Below are positions 21,617 through 30,932 of a stretch of DNA of 31,606 bases, one piece after another. Below the pieces are notes generated by a model. That model ran no database searches and was not told the DNA's origin. It saw only the letters and a program-made list of their open reading frames with translations. Each line of letters begins with the position of its first letter. Position 1 is the stretch's first letter. A program made the position numbers and the translations under genes. The DNA comes from JAVVPO01 sp036655715. Lineage in GTDB: Bacteria > Bacillota > Clostridia > Lachnospirales > Cellulosilyticaceae. The stretch lies in contig JAVVPO010000020.1 in the NCBI GenBank assembly GCA_036655715.1, forward strand, positions 1 through 31,606, given 5' to 3'.

Positions 21617-23608
21617 CTATTTATTTATTTGGCTAATATTTAATGCTTTATCATACGGTGTTTCTAAAACACCATTTTCTACCATCTTAATAAGCTCATT
21701 TCTTTGTGGATGATTAAAATCTACCCCTATAATTTCCCAGTTATTATCTACCGCTGGAGAAATTGTACCTTGTTCTTCAATATACATTTTAAGGTAATCT
21801 CTAATACTCTTACCACTTGATTCCCAGTGTTTTTTACCACTAATAATTCCTGCTTCTTTTAATCCACTATATCTGTAGTTATTAAGTGCTAAGTTAAATG
21901 TTTGATCTTCTTTCACAGGTTGTCCTTTGAAAGTTAAATCCACAATTCTTTCCCCTTCTGGCTTAGATAAATCAATTTTATAATCTACTCCTGCAAACAT
22001 ATCATAAAGATATCCTGGTTTATCTGGATTAAAACTTACTGATACATCCCCTGGCATAGCTTGGTTATAACAAGCAGCTGACCATTCCATATAAGCTTTT
22101 AATTCTTTTCCAGTTACTTCTACTACGTATAATTCGTTAGCAAATTTATAGATGTTGAAAAGTGTTGCATAAGTAATATCTCCAGCTAAGATATCAGAAG
22201 TATCCTTAAATAAAGCAGCTGATGATACGTCTGCATTACTATATTTTAACTGAACATCATTGATTAAATCCATAACGGCTGTATCTCTAACCTTACCTTC
22301 TGGAATACCTTTGATCTCATTTTCTGGTTGGAAGTCAGCTGATGCTTTTCCTAAAATACCACTTTGTCCATCTTCGCCATCTCCAGTTCCACCACCACTT
22401 ACATAGCTTATAGTTGCTTCATGTGCTGACTTCACAATTTCTTCTAAAGCTTTATCTGGTACTTGATCAGCTACACTTACCGTTTTCACTTCACGGTTTG
22501 CTACTTCCCACTCACCATTTTCTTTTTCTAAAGTTAAATCAAACTGTACAACTTGTCCTGCATTACTTTTAGCCTCTCCGATTACAGTATTACCTTCTTG
22601 TCTTTCTATCACACTATGTGTATGCCCTAATAGTAATACATCTGTTTCCGGAACAAGTGAAATGATTTCTGATGCTGCATCTGTACCCTTTTCTTCATCA
22701 AACTCGGCTGTATAGCCTGTATGTGAAGTCACTATTAATACATCAATATCTTCTTTTTCTTTGAGGATATCAGCATATTTTCTTGCTTCTTGACCTAAGT
22801 GTTTCACTTCTAAACTCTCTACTTTATCTCCATCCCATCTTGCTAAGTTAGGATTTGTAAGACCAATTATCCCTACTTTAAGATCAATATCTTCAAATTC
22901 TTTTACAAGGTATGGTGTCATGTAATTTTCGCCATCTTTTGTGTAAGCATTAGCTGCTAAGAATGGGAACTGTGCTTCTTTACTTGTCTTGTCAATAAGA
23001 TCTAATCCAAAATTGAATTCATGGTTTCCAAGCGTCATAGCATCATATTTCATATAATTCATAGCTGCAATAACTGGATGCTTATCTTCTGATCTACTAT
23101 AAATATCATCTGTTAAAATATTACCTTGAAGTGTATCTCCATTATCAAGTAATAGTGTATATGGATTTTCCGCTCTTACACTATTAACATATGTAGCGAC
23201 CTTTGTCAGTCCATCTTTTTCAGTGTATTTACCATCTTCATAGCTATATCCTACGATATTTCCATGTGTATCTGTTGTTCCTAAAATAGTTAATGTCACT
23301 TGATCTGAATTTGTAGTTTTTTCAGGCGCTATTTCTGCTGGTACTAATGGTGTAGCTGGCTTAACTGATACTACCTCTTGTTTTGTACTAATAACAATTT
23401 TTTGTCCTGGATAGATACGATTAGGATTTTTAAGTCCATTAATTTTAGCAAGTTCTTGCCATGTTGTTCCATATTTAGCTGCAATTTTGTACAATGCATC
23501 TCCTGTTTTTACTGTATAAACTTCTGATGCATAACTCACGGTCCCTAACATGCTTGTTGCTAAAATTGTACTCATACATAATGAAGCAAATCTTGTCTTA
23601 TTACTCAT
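21617..23608 (-). CDS. Secreted LysM-domain 5'-nucleotidase/metallophosphatase
   Basis: A 663-residue exported enzyme. A signal peptide (residues 1 to about 27, ending SYAS) is followed by one LysM peptidoglycan-binding domain (about 30-75: YTVKTGDALYKIAAKYG, then NRIYPGQKIVI). The metallophosphatase domain then has all metal motifs: LGTTDTHGN, DNGDTLQGN, LGNHEFNFG, VTSHTG and LLGHTHS. The C-terminal 5'-nucleotidase domain (about 400-640) includes AYMEWSAA, NLALNNYRYSG. Relatives (YfkN, UshA) release nucleosides and phosphate from extracellular nucleotides. The LysM domain should keep it in the cell wall. GGAGGGTATT precedes the ATG. Promoter and terminator show a single-gene unit. Confidence 0.94.
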   Translation of the reverse strand: MSNKTRFASLCMSTILATSMLGTVSYASEVYTVKTGDALYKIAAKYGTTWQELAKINGLKNPNRIYPGQKIVISTKQEVVSVKPATPLVPAEIAPEKTTNSDQVTLTILGTTDTHGNIVGYSYEDGKYTEKDGLTKVATYVNSVRAENPYTLLLDNGDTLQGNILTDDIYSRSEDKHPVIAAMNYMKYDAMTLGNHEFNFGLDLIDKTSKEAQFPFLAANAYTKDGENYMTPYLVKEFEDIDLKVGIIGLTNPNLARWDGDKVESLEVKHLGQEARKYADILKEKEDIDVLIVTSHTGYTAEFDEEKGTDAASEIISLVPETDVLLLGHTHSVIERQEGNTVIGEAKSNAGQVVQFDLTLEKENGEWEVANREVKTVSVADQVPDKALEEIVKSAHEATISYVSGGGTGDGEDGQSGILGKASADFQPENEIKGIPEGKVRDTAVMDLINDVQLKYSNADVSSAALFKDTSDILAGDITYATLFNIYKFANELYVVEVTGKELKAYMEWSAACYNQAMPGDVSVSFNPDKPGYLYDMFAGVDYKIDLSKPEGERIVDLTFKGQPVKEDQTFNLALNNYRYSGLKEAGIISGKKHWESSGKSIRDYLKMYIEEQGTISPAVDNNWEIIGVDFNHPQRNELIKMVENGVLETPYDKALNISQINK

Positions 23609-23668
23609 AATACCCTCCGAAAAATTATATGTATTTTTTATTATTTTTATATTTAAAAAGATATTTAT

Positions 23669-23697
23669 ATCATACGTTATTTTTATGTGAACTTCAA
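23669..23697 (-). promoter_or_regulatory. Promoter of the LysM-nucleotidase gene
   Basis: Minus-strand TTGAAG (23692-23697), 17-nt spacer, TATGAT (23669-23674), about 60 nt before the ATG. The rest of the 295-nt region up to recR is very AT-rich and holds only the hairpin at 23824-23868. Confidence 0.5.
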
Positions 23698-23823
23698 GTT
23701 AAAGTTCGACTTTTTATCCTTTTTTTTAAATTTTATGATATTATATTCTCTTTTAATTCCATTTTATATCATTCTATTTATTTATTATGAACAAAATATT
23801 ATTTATTCACTTATTAGTTCATA

Positions 23824-23868
23824 ATATAAAGAAGTACAGATTAAAAACTAACCTGTACTTCTTTATAT
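23824..23868 (-). terminator. Perfect 16-bp hairpin after recR
   Basis: ATATAAAGAAGTACAG (23824-23839) pairs perfectly with CTGTACTTCTTTATAT (23853-23868) around 13 nt. It is placed as the end of the dnaX-ybaB-recR operon. The T run after it is poor on the minus strand, so termination may be leaky. Confidence 0.6.
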
Positions 23869-23903
23869 GACTTATAGTTTAAATAGTAGCTTACTCCTAC
23901 TCA

Positions 23904-24506
23904 CTAAAATTCTTGTCTTCCTTGTAACGCCCTTGAAAGAGTGATTTCATCCACATACTCAAGATCTCCACCTACTGGCACACCGTGTGCAATACGTGTT
24001 GTCTTGATGCCTAGAGGTTTAAGCAATTTACTAACATACATAGCAGTTGCTTCTCCTTCTATATTGGGATTAGTTGCAAGAATAACTTCTTCTATATTCT
24101 CTTTTTGGATACGAGTTAAAAGTTCTTTAATCTTAATATCACTAGGTCCTACTCCCATCATCGGGGAGATAGCGCCATGTAAGATATGGTATATCCCTTT
24201 GAACTCTTTTGTTCTTTCATAAGCTGCCATATCTCTAGAATCTTCTACTACCATAATCTGAGTTTGATTACGCCTATCATCTTTGCAGATAGGACACAGT
24301 ACGTCATCTGTAAGCGTACAACACCTCTGGCAATAGCTGATATGTTCTTTAGCATCCACAATAGTATTTGCCAAGTTTGCCACTTTCTCCTTCGGCATAG
24401 CTATAATATGAAAGGCTAGCCTTTGAGCAGACTTTGATCCAATACCCGGAAGTCTGGATAACTCCTCAATCAGAGCTATCATTTTATTGCCATAAAAGCC
24501 ACTCAC
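23904..24506 (-). CDS. recR: Recombination mediator protein RecR
   Basis: A 200-residue ring-forming protein that, with RecO, loads RecA at gaps in DNA. It has the helix-hairpin-helix LSRLPGIGSKSAQRLAFHII, the zinc finger CQRCCTLTDDVLCPIC, the Toprim start QIMVVEDSRDMAAYE and the C-terminal motif TRIAHGVPVGGDLEYVDEIT. Length is exactly the usual one. The start is GTG (24504-24506), sharing one base with the ybaB stop (TAGTG), which couples translation. The operon order dnaX, ybaB, recR is conserved across Firmicutes. A hairpin follows downstream. Confidence 0.97.
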   Translation of the reverse strand: MSGFYGNKMIALIEELSRLPGIGSKSAQRLAFHIIAMPKEKVANLANTIVDAKEHISYCQRCCTLTDDVLCPICKDDRRNQTQIMVVEDSRDMAAYERTKEFKGIYHILHGAISPMMGVGPSDIKIKELLTRIQKENIEEVILATNPNIEGEATAMYVSKLLKPLGIKTTRIAHGVPVGGDLEYVDEITLSRALQGRQEF

Positions 24507-24844
24507 TAGAATAAGCCTCCTGTTGGCATGCCTCCAGTTACTTTACCCATCTCTTTTTGTGATAATTCTTCTGCTTGACGAAGCGCTTCATTTACTGCTG
24601 CAAGTACTAAGTCTTCTAATGTTTCAATATCTTCTGGATCAACAGCTTCTTCTTTGATGCTGATAGATTTGATTTCTTTTTTAGCTGTCGCTACTACTTG
24701 TACCATTCCGCCACCAGCTGTTGCTGTAACTTCTAATTGATCAAGTTTTTCTTGTGCTTCTTCCATTTGCTTTTGCATTTTTTGTGCTTGTTTCATTAAT
24801 TGTTGCATGTTTGGCATACCGCCACCAAAGTTAGATCTTGCCAT
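24506..24844 (-). CDS. YbaB/EbfC nucleoid-associated protein
   Basis: A 112-residue DNA-binding protein of the YbaB/EbfC family, a dimer that shapes the nucleoid. The N-terminus MARSNFGGGMPNMQQLMKQA and the helix KMQKQMEEAQEKLDQ are typical, followed by VTATAGGGMVQVVATAKKEI and a C-terminal Gly/Met-rich tail. Its place between dnaX and recR is the standard arrangement, and it may assist replication or repair, though its exact role is not settled. The ribosome site AGGAGGAACGAATA lies just after the dnaX stop, 12 nt from the ATG. Confidence 0.96.
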   Translation of the reverse strand: MARSNFGGGMPNMQQLMKQAQKMQKQMEEAQEKLDQLEVTATAGGGMVQVVATAKKEIKSISIKEEAVDPEDIETLEDLVLAAVNEALRQAEELSQKEMGKVTGGMPTGGLF

Positions 24845-24856
24845 TATTCGTTCCTC

Positions 24857-26464
24857 CTAGTTTTCTGTACTAATATCATAATTTAGTTTTGATTGTATAT
24901 CTTTTAGTGTGTCTTCTATCGAAAGAGTTGTATCATTTCTATCTGGATTTGATCCGTAGAGTTCTTTGGTCTTGGCCTGATAAGCTTTGCTTCCTATAGG
25001 CACTACCTTCACTTCTCTACCAGCCACTTCCCTAATAACACTTCTAAGTTCTTCAATCCATTTATTGATACTTGGTTCCATCCCTATACCATGTACGATA
25101 TAGAATGTATCTCCTTCTAACACGCCTGGTGATGTAGAGCCAAAAATGAATTTTGCCCCAACACCTAGTTTTCCCATGATTTCAGGCCATTTATCTTTAA
25201 GTGCCTTAACCTCATCAGGTATTGCATCTGGCAAACGAGTAGGCGCAGTCACCTTAGCCGGAGCAGATACCACAGGAGCCGCAGCCTGCATAGCTATGCC
25301 ATTTGCTAGTATCTTTTCTAGCTTAGCTTCTAATGCTGCAAGCTTGTCCTCCATTGCCTCTGGTGAGCTGTCCATAGCTGTCTCACAAAGTTTCAAAATA
25401 GCTACTTCTAGCAGCACTTTTTGGTTAGATGCAACTTTTAGGTCATTATCTAATTCCGAGAAAACCTTAATGTATCGCATAAGTGTACTTACTTCAATAG
25501 CCTCAGCTTGTACCCCTAAGCTTTCTATATATTCACCACTATAGTCTAACACACCTGCTGACTGATTTGTAGTCTTTGCTACTAATAAATTACGTGTATG
25601 AACCAATAAATCGTTGGTAAATTGTCTAATACTTCTCCCCTGTATATTGACTTCATCACATATCTCAATAGCTCTCTTACTATCATATTTACTGATACCA
25701 TCAAGCATATCAAACAAGAACTTACTATCTACCGCACCAACTAAATACAGTACCTTTTCTAACGTAATGGTCTCATCAAAGTAAAATGAAATACACTGCT
25801 CTAGTATACTTAGAGCATCTCTCATCCCACCATCTGCAAGTCTAGCAATATAGCCTAGTGCTGACGCTTCAATATCTATATCTTCTTTATCCATATAGTC
25901 ATAAAGGCTCTTTTCTATCTCCCTTGCAGAAATACGTTTGAAGTCAAATCTTTGGCATCTTGAAAGTACGGTAACAGGTATCTTCTGAGGATCTGTTGTT
26001 GCTAAAATAAAGATAATATGAGAAGGTGGCTCTTCTAGTGTTTTAAGTAATGCATTAAATGCTCCCGTTGAAAGCATATGCACCTCATCTATAATATAAA
26101 CTTTATAAGTCCCTATAGCTGGGCTATACTTAACTTCCTCATTGATTTCACGGATATTGTCTACCCCATTATGAGAAGCTGCATCTATCTCTATGATGTT
26201 CATGCTAGCTCCGCCCTCTATCTTCTTGCACGTCTCACACGTCATACAAGCCGAACCATTCAAGGTATGTTCACAGTTTACCGCGCGAGCAAAGATCTTA
26301 GCTACAGAAGTCTTACCCGTTCCACGGCTTCCTGAAAATAAATAAGCATGAGAAACACGCCCCGCTTTAATCTGATTTTGCAAGGTTCTAACAATATGAT
26401 CTTGTCCAACAACATCTTCAAAGACTCTTGGTCTATATTTTCTATACAGTGCTAGATAACTCAT
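24857..26464 (-). CDS. dnaX: DNA polymerase III gamma/tau subunit
   Basis: A 535-residue clamp-loader ATPase. The start YLALYRKYRPRVFEDVVGQD is diagnostic. Walker A is GSRGTGKTSVAK, the zinc-binding cysteines are in GSACMTCETCKK, Walker B is IIDEVHMLS and the sensor region is ATTDPQKIPVTVLSRCQRFD. The C-terminal third (from about residue 365) is the tau-like part, with a variable Ala/Pro-rich linker and a domain ending near YDISTEN. Length is normal for Clostridia. AAGGATATCGC precedes the ATG. A TGGTATACT extended -10 (26512-26520) lies about 50 nt upstream. No SRP RNA gene, which often precedes dnaX in Bacillus, was found here. Confidence 0.97.
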   Translation of the reverse strand: MSYLALYRKYRPRVFEDVVGQDHIVRTLQNQIKAGRVSHAYLFSGSRGTGKTSVAKIFARAVNCEHTLNGSACMTCETCKKIEGGASMNIIEIDAASHNGVDNIREINEEVKYSPAIGTYKVYIIDEVHMLSTGAFNALLKTLEEPPSHIIFILATTDPQKIPVTVLSRCQRFDFKRISAREIEKSLYDYMDKEDIDIEASALGYIARLADGGMRDALSILEQCISFYFDETITLEKVLYLVGAVDSKFLFDMLDGISKYDSKRAIEICDEVNIQGRSIRQFTNDLLVHTRNLLVAKTTNQSAGVLDYSGEYIESLGVQAEAIEVSTLMRYIKVFSELDNDLKVASNQKVLLEVAILKLCETAMDSSPEAMEDKLAALEAKLEKILANGIAMQAAAPVVSAPAKVTAPTRLPDAIPDEVKALKDKWPEIMGKLGVGAKFIFGSTSPGVLEGDTFYIVHGIGMEPSINKWIEELRSVIREVAGREVKVVPIGSKAYQAKTKELYGSNPDRNDTTLSIEDTLKDIQSKLNYDISTEN

Positions 26465-26511
26465 GCGATATCCTTTCTATCTCTCTCATATAATGACTAA
26501 TGTTTCTCTAT

Positions 26512-26520
26512 AGTATACCA
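26512..26520 (-). promoter_or_regulatory. Extended -10 promoter before dnaX
   Basis: Minus-strand TGGTATACT, a TATACT box (26512-26517) with the TGn element. The -35 region (AGTTAA) is weak. It is placed about 50 nt before the dnaX start, after the terminator of the upstream gene. Confidence 0.4.
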
Positions 26521-26550
26521 CAAAATCCATATCCTTAACTCCTCTATTAT

Positions 26551-26581
26551 AAAAACCTCCCACCATCTACTGGCAAGAGGT
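26551..26581 (-). terminator. Terminator after the ArsC/Spx-family gene
   Basis: On the minus strand ACCTCTTGCCA pairs with TGGTGGGAGGT around the loop GTAGA, with three G-U pairs in RNA, followed by TTTTTAT. It lies 18 nt after the stop codon. Confidence 0.75.
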
Positions 26582-26598
26582 CTAAGTCTTATAACTTC

Positions 26599-26949
26599 TT
26601 ATAAGCTTTTATATTGATCTTCTTTAAATCCTATTAATACCTTATCTTCTGTTACTAAGATAGGTCTTTTCACTAACATCCCATGAGTTGAAAGTAAGTC
26701 TACCGCTTCTTCTAGGGACATGCTTCTTGCTTTTTCTTTTATATTCATTTCTCTACACATTTGTCCGCTCATGTTGAAAAACTTTCTATAATCTAATCCA
26801 CTTTTTTCTATCCAAACTAATAACTCTTCTTTAGTTGGGTTGTCCTCTACGATGCTTCTTTCTTCTACTTCTATCTCATTTTCTTTTAACCATTTTAATG
26901 CATTTTTACAAGTTGTACATTTTGGAAATTGTATAAATAATGCTTTCAT
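26599..26949 (-). CDS. ArsC/Spx-family thioredoxin-fold protein
   Basis: A 116-residue protein of the arsenate reductase family (ArsC/Spx/YffB). The redox motif is KCTTCK (Cys11 and Cys14), then ALKWLKENEIEVEERSIVED, the segment GLDYRKFFNMSG and the conserved MLVKRPILV. Spx members bind RNA polymerase and sense thiol stress. Plain ArsC-like members are often of unknown function. The CxxC form with KRPI occurs in both, so I cannot decide. GGAGG stands before the ATG. It has its own terminator and no arsenic genes nearby, so a true arsenic role is unlikely. Confidence 0.88.
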   Translation of the reverse strand: MKALFIQFPKCTTCKNALKWLKENEIEVEERSIVEDNPTKEELLVWIEKSGLDYRKFFNMSGQMCREMNIKEKARSMSLEEAVDLLSTHGMLVKRPILVTEDKVLIGFKEDQYKSL

Positions 26950-27040
26950 TTGTATGCCTCCGTCTATTATCTCAATAATTATTATTACTTATTCTATCTT
27001 ATCTCATTCACTTCGTCTATCATTATTTCTAGAAAGCAGA

Positions 27041-27076
27041 AAAAGGCACTAAGCCATACCAAACTTAGCGCCTTTT
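27041..27076. terminator. Terminator after the ABC exporter operon
   Basis: AAAAGGCACTAAG (27041-27053) pairs with CTTAGCGCCTTTT (27064-27076) with one A-C or G-U position and a 10-nt loop. T-rich ends on both strands make it possibly bidirectional. It lies 16 nt after the exporter stop. Confidence 0.8.
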
Positions 27077-27091
27077 ATCTGTTGATGAATC

Positions 27092-29134
27092 TTAAATGAA
27101 TAAAGCAGTATTTTCTATCTCTATTTCTTGTTTGGCAAACTGACTATTATAAAGCTCTTCATAGAATCCTTTTCTTGCAAGTAACTCTTTGTGGTTACCT
27201 TGTTCTATGATATTACCATCTTTCATAACTAAGATTAAATCTGCATCCTTAATCGTTGATAGGCGGTGAGCAATGACGAAACTTGTTCTACCTTTCATCA
27301 GGTTTTCCATCGCTCTTTGAATAAGGGCTTCTGTACGCGTATCTACAGAACTTGTTGCTTCATCCAATATAAGCATTGGCGGATTGGCAAGCATAGCTCT
27401 TGCTATAGTTAAAAGCTGCTTTTGTCCTTGTGAGATATTACTTGCTTCTTCATTCAGTTCCATATCATATCCACCTGGTAATGACTGTACAAAGTGATCT
27501 ACAAGGGCTGCTTTAGATGCTGCTATCATCTCTTCATCTGTTGCATCTAGTTTGCCATATTTGATATTTTCTCTTATGCTACCATTAAATAGCCAAGTAT
27601 CTTGAAGTACCATTCCAAATAGTTTTCTAAGGTCAGCACGTTTTAACTCTCTAATATCTACACCATCTATTTTGATATATCCACTGTTTACATCATAGAA
27701 ACGCATAAGTAGATTAATCATCGTTGTCTTACCTGCACCTGTTGGCCCTACGATAGCTACACGCTGACCTGGTTTGATATCTTCACTAAACCCTTGGATG
27801 ATAATCTTTTCTTTGTTGTATCCAAATACTACATCTTCAAAGTCTACATGACCTTCCACATTGATAAGTGGTTTAGCATCTGCTTTCTCAGCTATCTCTT
27901 CCTCTTCATCTAGGAATTCAAATACACGCTCTGCAGCAGCTGCTGTAGACTGAAGTACATTTACGATATTCGCAACTTGTGCTATGGGCTGATTAAACTG
28001 ACGCACGTATTGGATAAACGCTTGAATATCCCCTACATTAATCTTGCCATTGATCGCTAGGTATCCACCAAGTACACTTACTGCTACATAACCTAAGTTA
28101 CCTACAAATGTCATAAGCGGCATCATAAGTCCTGATAGGAATTGTGATTTCCATGCACTATCATAAAGCTCTGTATTGATCTCTTTAAAGGTATTAATTG
28201 AACGCTCTTCACCATTGAAAGCCTTCATAACATTATGCCCTGAGTATATCTCTTCTACATGGCCATTAAGTTTACCCAGTGTGCTTTGTTGGGCAATAAA
28301 GTACTTCTGCGTTTTCTTAACAATTGTACCGATAAGCCCCATACTTATCGGTAAGATAAGTAATGAGATAAGTGTCATCTGCCAACTAATAGAGAACATC
28401 ATAAAGAGTATTCCTATAATCATCGTTAGAGAAGTTACCATCTGTGAAAGACTCTGATTAAGTGTTTGCCCTATCATATCTACGTCGTTTGTTACACGGC
28501 TCAGTACTTCACCATGTGTACGACTATCAAAGTACTTAAGCGGCATACGGTTAATCTTTTCTGAGATATCTCTTCTAAATCTGTAAGTAATCTTTTGAGA
28601 GATTCCTGTCATAATCCAGCCTTGTGCATAAGAAAATGCTGCACTAAGTAAATAGAGCCCCAATAAGAATAAAGCAATTTTAGCTATCTTATCAAAGTTA
28701 ATCCCTGGTCTCTTAGAGAAATCTAACCCCTTAAGTTCTTCAAGTTTATCTTGTGGCATTTGCTGGAGTACCTCAGCTGGTGCCTTGCTTAAAAGCATCT
28801 CCCCAGTTGTTCCCTCAGGCAATGTCATCCCCTCAGGCAAACTCTCCATAATCTTGTCATAGACCACTGTATTGGTATAATCATTTACAATTTGAGTTGT
28901 TACATTTCCTAGTATCTTAGGACTCACAATAGAGAATATCGTACTTGCCATCGCTATAATCAGTACACCAATAATAGCTATTTTATAAGGTCCTATATAG
29001 CCTAATAGGCTTTTCATCGTACCTTTAAAGTTCTTAGCTTTTTCCCCCGGCATACCTCCGCCATGGCCCATAGGTCCTCCCATAGGTCTTTTCGTTGGTG
29101 GTTTGTGCATGCCTACTCCTTTATTTCCACTCAT
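27092..29134 (-). CDS. Heterodimeric ABC exporter subunit with catalytic Walker B Glu
   Basis: A 680-residue membrane ABC exporter half, with six helices fused to an ATPase. It pairs with the 577-residue product encoded just upstream. A Gly/Met/Pro-rich N-terminal tail (about 40 residues) precedes the membrane part. The loop between the first two helices is about 90 residues long. The ATPase has Walker A GPTGAGKTT, a deviating signature NISQGQ in place of LSGGQ, Walker B LILDEATSSVD with the catalytic Glu, and the switch IAHRLST. Homologues (BmrCD, LmrCD, TM287/288) export drugs or lipids. It overlaps the upstream gene by four bases (ATGA). Confidence 0.94.
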   Translation of the reverse strand: MSGNKGVGMHKPPTKRPMGGPMGHGGGMPGEKAKNFKGTMKSLLGYIGPYKIAIIGVLIIAMASTIFSIVSPKILGNVTTQIVNDYTNTVVYDKIMESLPEGMTLPEGTTGEMLLSKAPAEVLQQMPQDKLEELKGLDFSKRPGINFDKIAKIALFLLGLYLLSAAFSYAQGWIMTGISQKITYRFRRDISEKINRMPLKYFDSRTHGEVLSRVTNDVDMIGQTLNQSLSQMVTSLTMIIGILFMMFSISWQMTLISLLILPISMGLIGTIVKKTQKYFIAQQSTLGKLNGHVEEIYSGHNVMKAFNGEERSINTFKEINTELYDSAWKSQFLSGLMMPLMTFVGNLGYVAVSVLGGYLAINGKINVGDIQAFIQYVRQFNQPIAQVANIVNVLQSTAAAAERVFEFLDEEEEIAEKADAKPLINVEGHVDFEDVVFGYNKEKIIIQGFSEDIKPGQRVAIVGPTGAGKTTMINLLMRFYDVNSGYIKIDGVDIRELKRADLRKLFGMVLQDTWLFNGSIRENIKYGKLDATDEEMIAASKAALVDHFVQSLPGGYDMELNEEASNISQGQKQLLTIARAMLANPPMLILDEATSSVDTRTEALIQRAMENLMKGRTSFVIAHRLSTIKDADLILVMKDGNIIEQGNHKELLARKGFYEELYNSQFAKQEIEIENTALFI

Positions 29135-30864
29135 GCCAATTCCTCCTCTGATAATTGAGATAGGGCTATTTCTTTATATACCTCACAGTTAGCCATTAGT
29201 TCTTCATGTGTACCCATCCCTGCAATCTTGCCTTCTTCTAACACTATAATCTTATCTGCCTTCATAATCGTACTAATTCTCTGAGCTATTAGTAATACTG
29301 TTGACTCTTTCGTACGTTTACCAAGTTCTTTCCTTAAGATAGCATCAGTCTTGAAGTCAAGCGCTGAGAAACTATCATCGAAGATATAGATTTTTGGATC
29401 TTTGATAATCGCACGTGCTATAGATAATCTTTGCTTTTGGCCACCTGATACATTGGCACCGCCTTGTGCAATAGGTGTTTCAAACTTCTCTTCGAAGTTA
29501 TCTATAAAGTCATAAGCCTGAGCTATCTTAGCTGTATCTACCATTTTTTCATAATCAGCGCTTGGTGCTCCATATTTCACATTACTTTCTACTGTTCCTG
29601 AGAAAAGAACTGCTTTTTGTGGCACATAACCTATCTTCTCTCTAAGCTGCTCTTGTTTGATCATTCTAACATCTTGACCATCTATCAAAATCTGCCCATC
29701 TGTTACATCATAGAAACGAGGAATAAGGTTGATAAGTGTACTCTTTCCACTTCCTGTACTTCCTATAAAAGCAGTTGTCTCTCCAGGTCTTGCCATAAAA
29801 GATATCCCTTCTAAAACCGGGGATGCTGCCCCTGGATAAGAGAATTTAACATCTTTAAATTCAACCACACCTTTAGTCCCTTTGACACTTGTTGCAAGAG
29901 GCTCTTTAGGATCTCTTATCGTTGGCTCTGTATCAAGGATTTCTGCTATACGCACTGCTGATACAGATGCACGTGGAATCATAATAAACATCATCGTAAT
30001 CATAAGGAATGACATAATAAGCTGCATTGTATATTGCATGAATGCCATCATATCTCCAACCATCAGACTTCCTGTGTCTATCATATGTGCACCTACCCAA
30101 ATGATAGTAATAGAAATAACATTCATAAGTAACATCATAAAAGGCTGCATAATAATCATGGTACGGTTAACGAATAAGTTAACCTGAGTCAGATCTTGAT
30201 TCGCCTTTTCAAACTTTTCTTCTTCATAATCTGCTCTATTAAAAGCTCTAATAACACGTAGCCCTGTTAGGTTTTCTCTTGTTACTAGATTTAATTTATC
30301 TACTAATTTTTGTAGTGATTTAAACTTAGGTAATACAATACTAAATACTAGTACAACCGTTCCAATCAATATTGTTACAGCAAGTGCCATAATCCATGTC
30401 ATAGATGGGCTCTTATCTACTGCTTTAATAACTGCCCCTACTGCCATCATAGGTGCTGAAAGTACCATTCTAAGAATCATAATAAGTACCATCTGAATTT
30501 GTTGAATATCATTGGTCGAACGTGTAATAAGTGATGCTGTAGAGAACTTATCAAACTCTGTAAATGAGAAATGCTCTACCTTATCAAATACTCTATTACG
30601 CATATTCATCGAGAACCCTGCACCAACTTTGGCTGCTAAGTACCCTACCGCTACAGAACAGGCTGCACTAATAAGTGCTACAAAAAGCATCTTTCCACCA
30701 GCACTCCATATAACCCCTGTATCTTTTCCTAATATACCCTCATTAACAATAGTGGACATATAATCAGGCAGTTGTAAATCTGTCATAACCTGTATAAATA
30801 CTAATCCAAAAATAAATATTATTTGGAGTATATATTCTTTTAAATATTTAGCTAATTTTAACAC
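29131..30864 (-). CDS. Heterodimeric ABC exporter subunit with degenerate ATP site
   Basis: A 577-residue ABC exporter half. Walker A is GSTGSGKSTLIN and the signature NVSGGQKQR is canonical. Walker B however reads YIFDDSFSALD, with Asp replacing the catalytic Glu, and the switch is IAQRIST, with Gln for His. This asymmetric pattern, matched with the deviating signature of the partner, is typical of heterodimeric exporters with one inactive site. The start is GTG at 30862-30864 behind AGAGGGGGATTTAACG. It lies 68 nt after marR and is in the same operon. Substrates are probably drugs or toxic compounds, by analogy. Confidence 0.94.
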   Translation of the reverse strand: MLKLAKYLKEYILQIIFIFGLVFIQVMTDLQLPDYMSTIVNEGILGKDTGVIWSAGGKMLFVALISAACSVAVGYLAAKVGAGFSMNMRNRVFDKVEHFSFTEFDKFSTASLITRSTNDIQQIQMVLIMILRMVLSAPMMAVGAVIKAVDKSPSMTWIMALAVTILIGTVVLVFSIVLPKFKSLQKLVDKLNLVTRENLTGLRVIRAFNRADYEEEKFEKANQDLTQVNLFVNRTMIIMQPFMMLLMNVISITIIWVGAHMIDTGSLMVGDMMAFMQYTMQLIMSFLMITMMFIMIPRASVSAVRIAEILDTEPTIRDPKEPLATSVKGTKGVVEFKDVKFSYPGAASPVLEGISFMARPGETTAFIGSTGSGKSTLINLIPRFYDVTDGQILIDGQDVRMIKQEQLREKIGYVPQKAVLFSGTVESNVKYGAPSADYEKMVDTAKIAQAYDFIDNFEEKFETPIAQGGANVSGGQKQRLSIARAIIKDPKIYIFDDSFSALDFKTDAILRKELGKRTKESTVLLIAQRISTIMKADKIIVLEEGKIAGMGTHEELMANCEVYKEIALSQLSEEELA

Positions 30865-30932
30865 CGTTAAATCCCCCTCTTTAATATTCTATTTATCCTC
30901 ATACAAGTACCTTTGACTTGTTTGTTTTTTCT

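Noticed and set aside
23700..23823. Possible small RNA in the AT-rich region between the nucleotidase gene and recR
   Set aside because: No promoter-terminator pair can be assigned; the only hairpin fits the end of the recR operon.
24186..24419. Plus-strand open frame opposite recR
   Set aside because: Shadow of recR codons; no ribosome site and no domain.
26465..26550. SRP RNA gene upstream of dnaX
   Set aside because: The region is too short and lacks the conserved SRP RNA core.
30903..30921. Hairpin ACAAGT/ACTTGT between marR and the exporter genes
   Set aside because: Only 6 bp, and on the transcribed strand no T run follows; not a convincing terminator.
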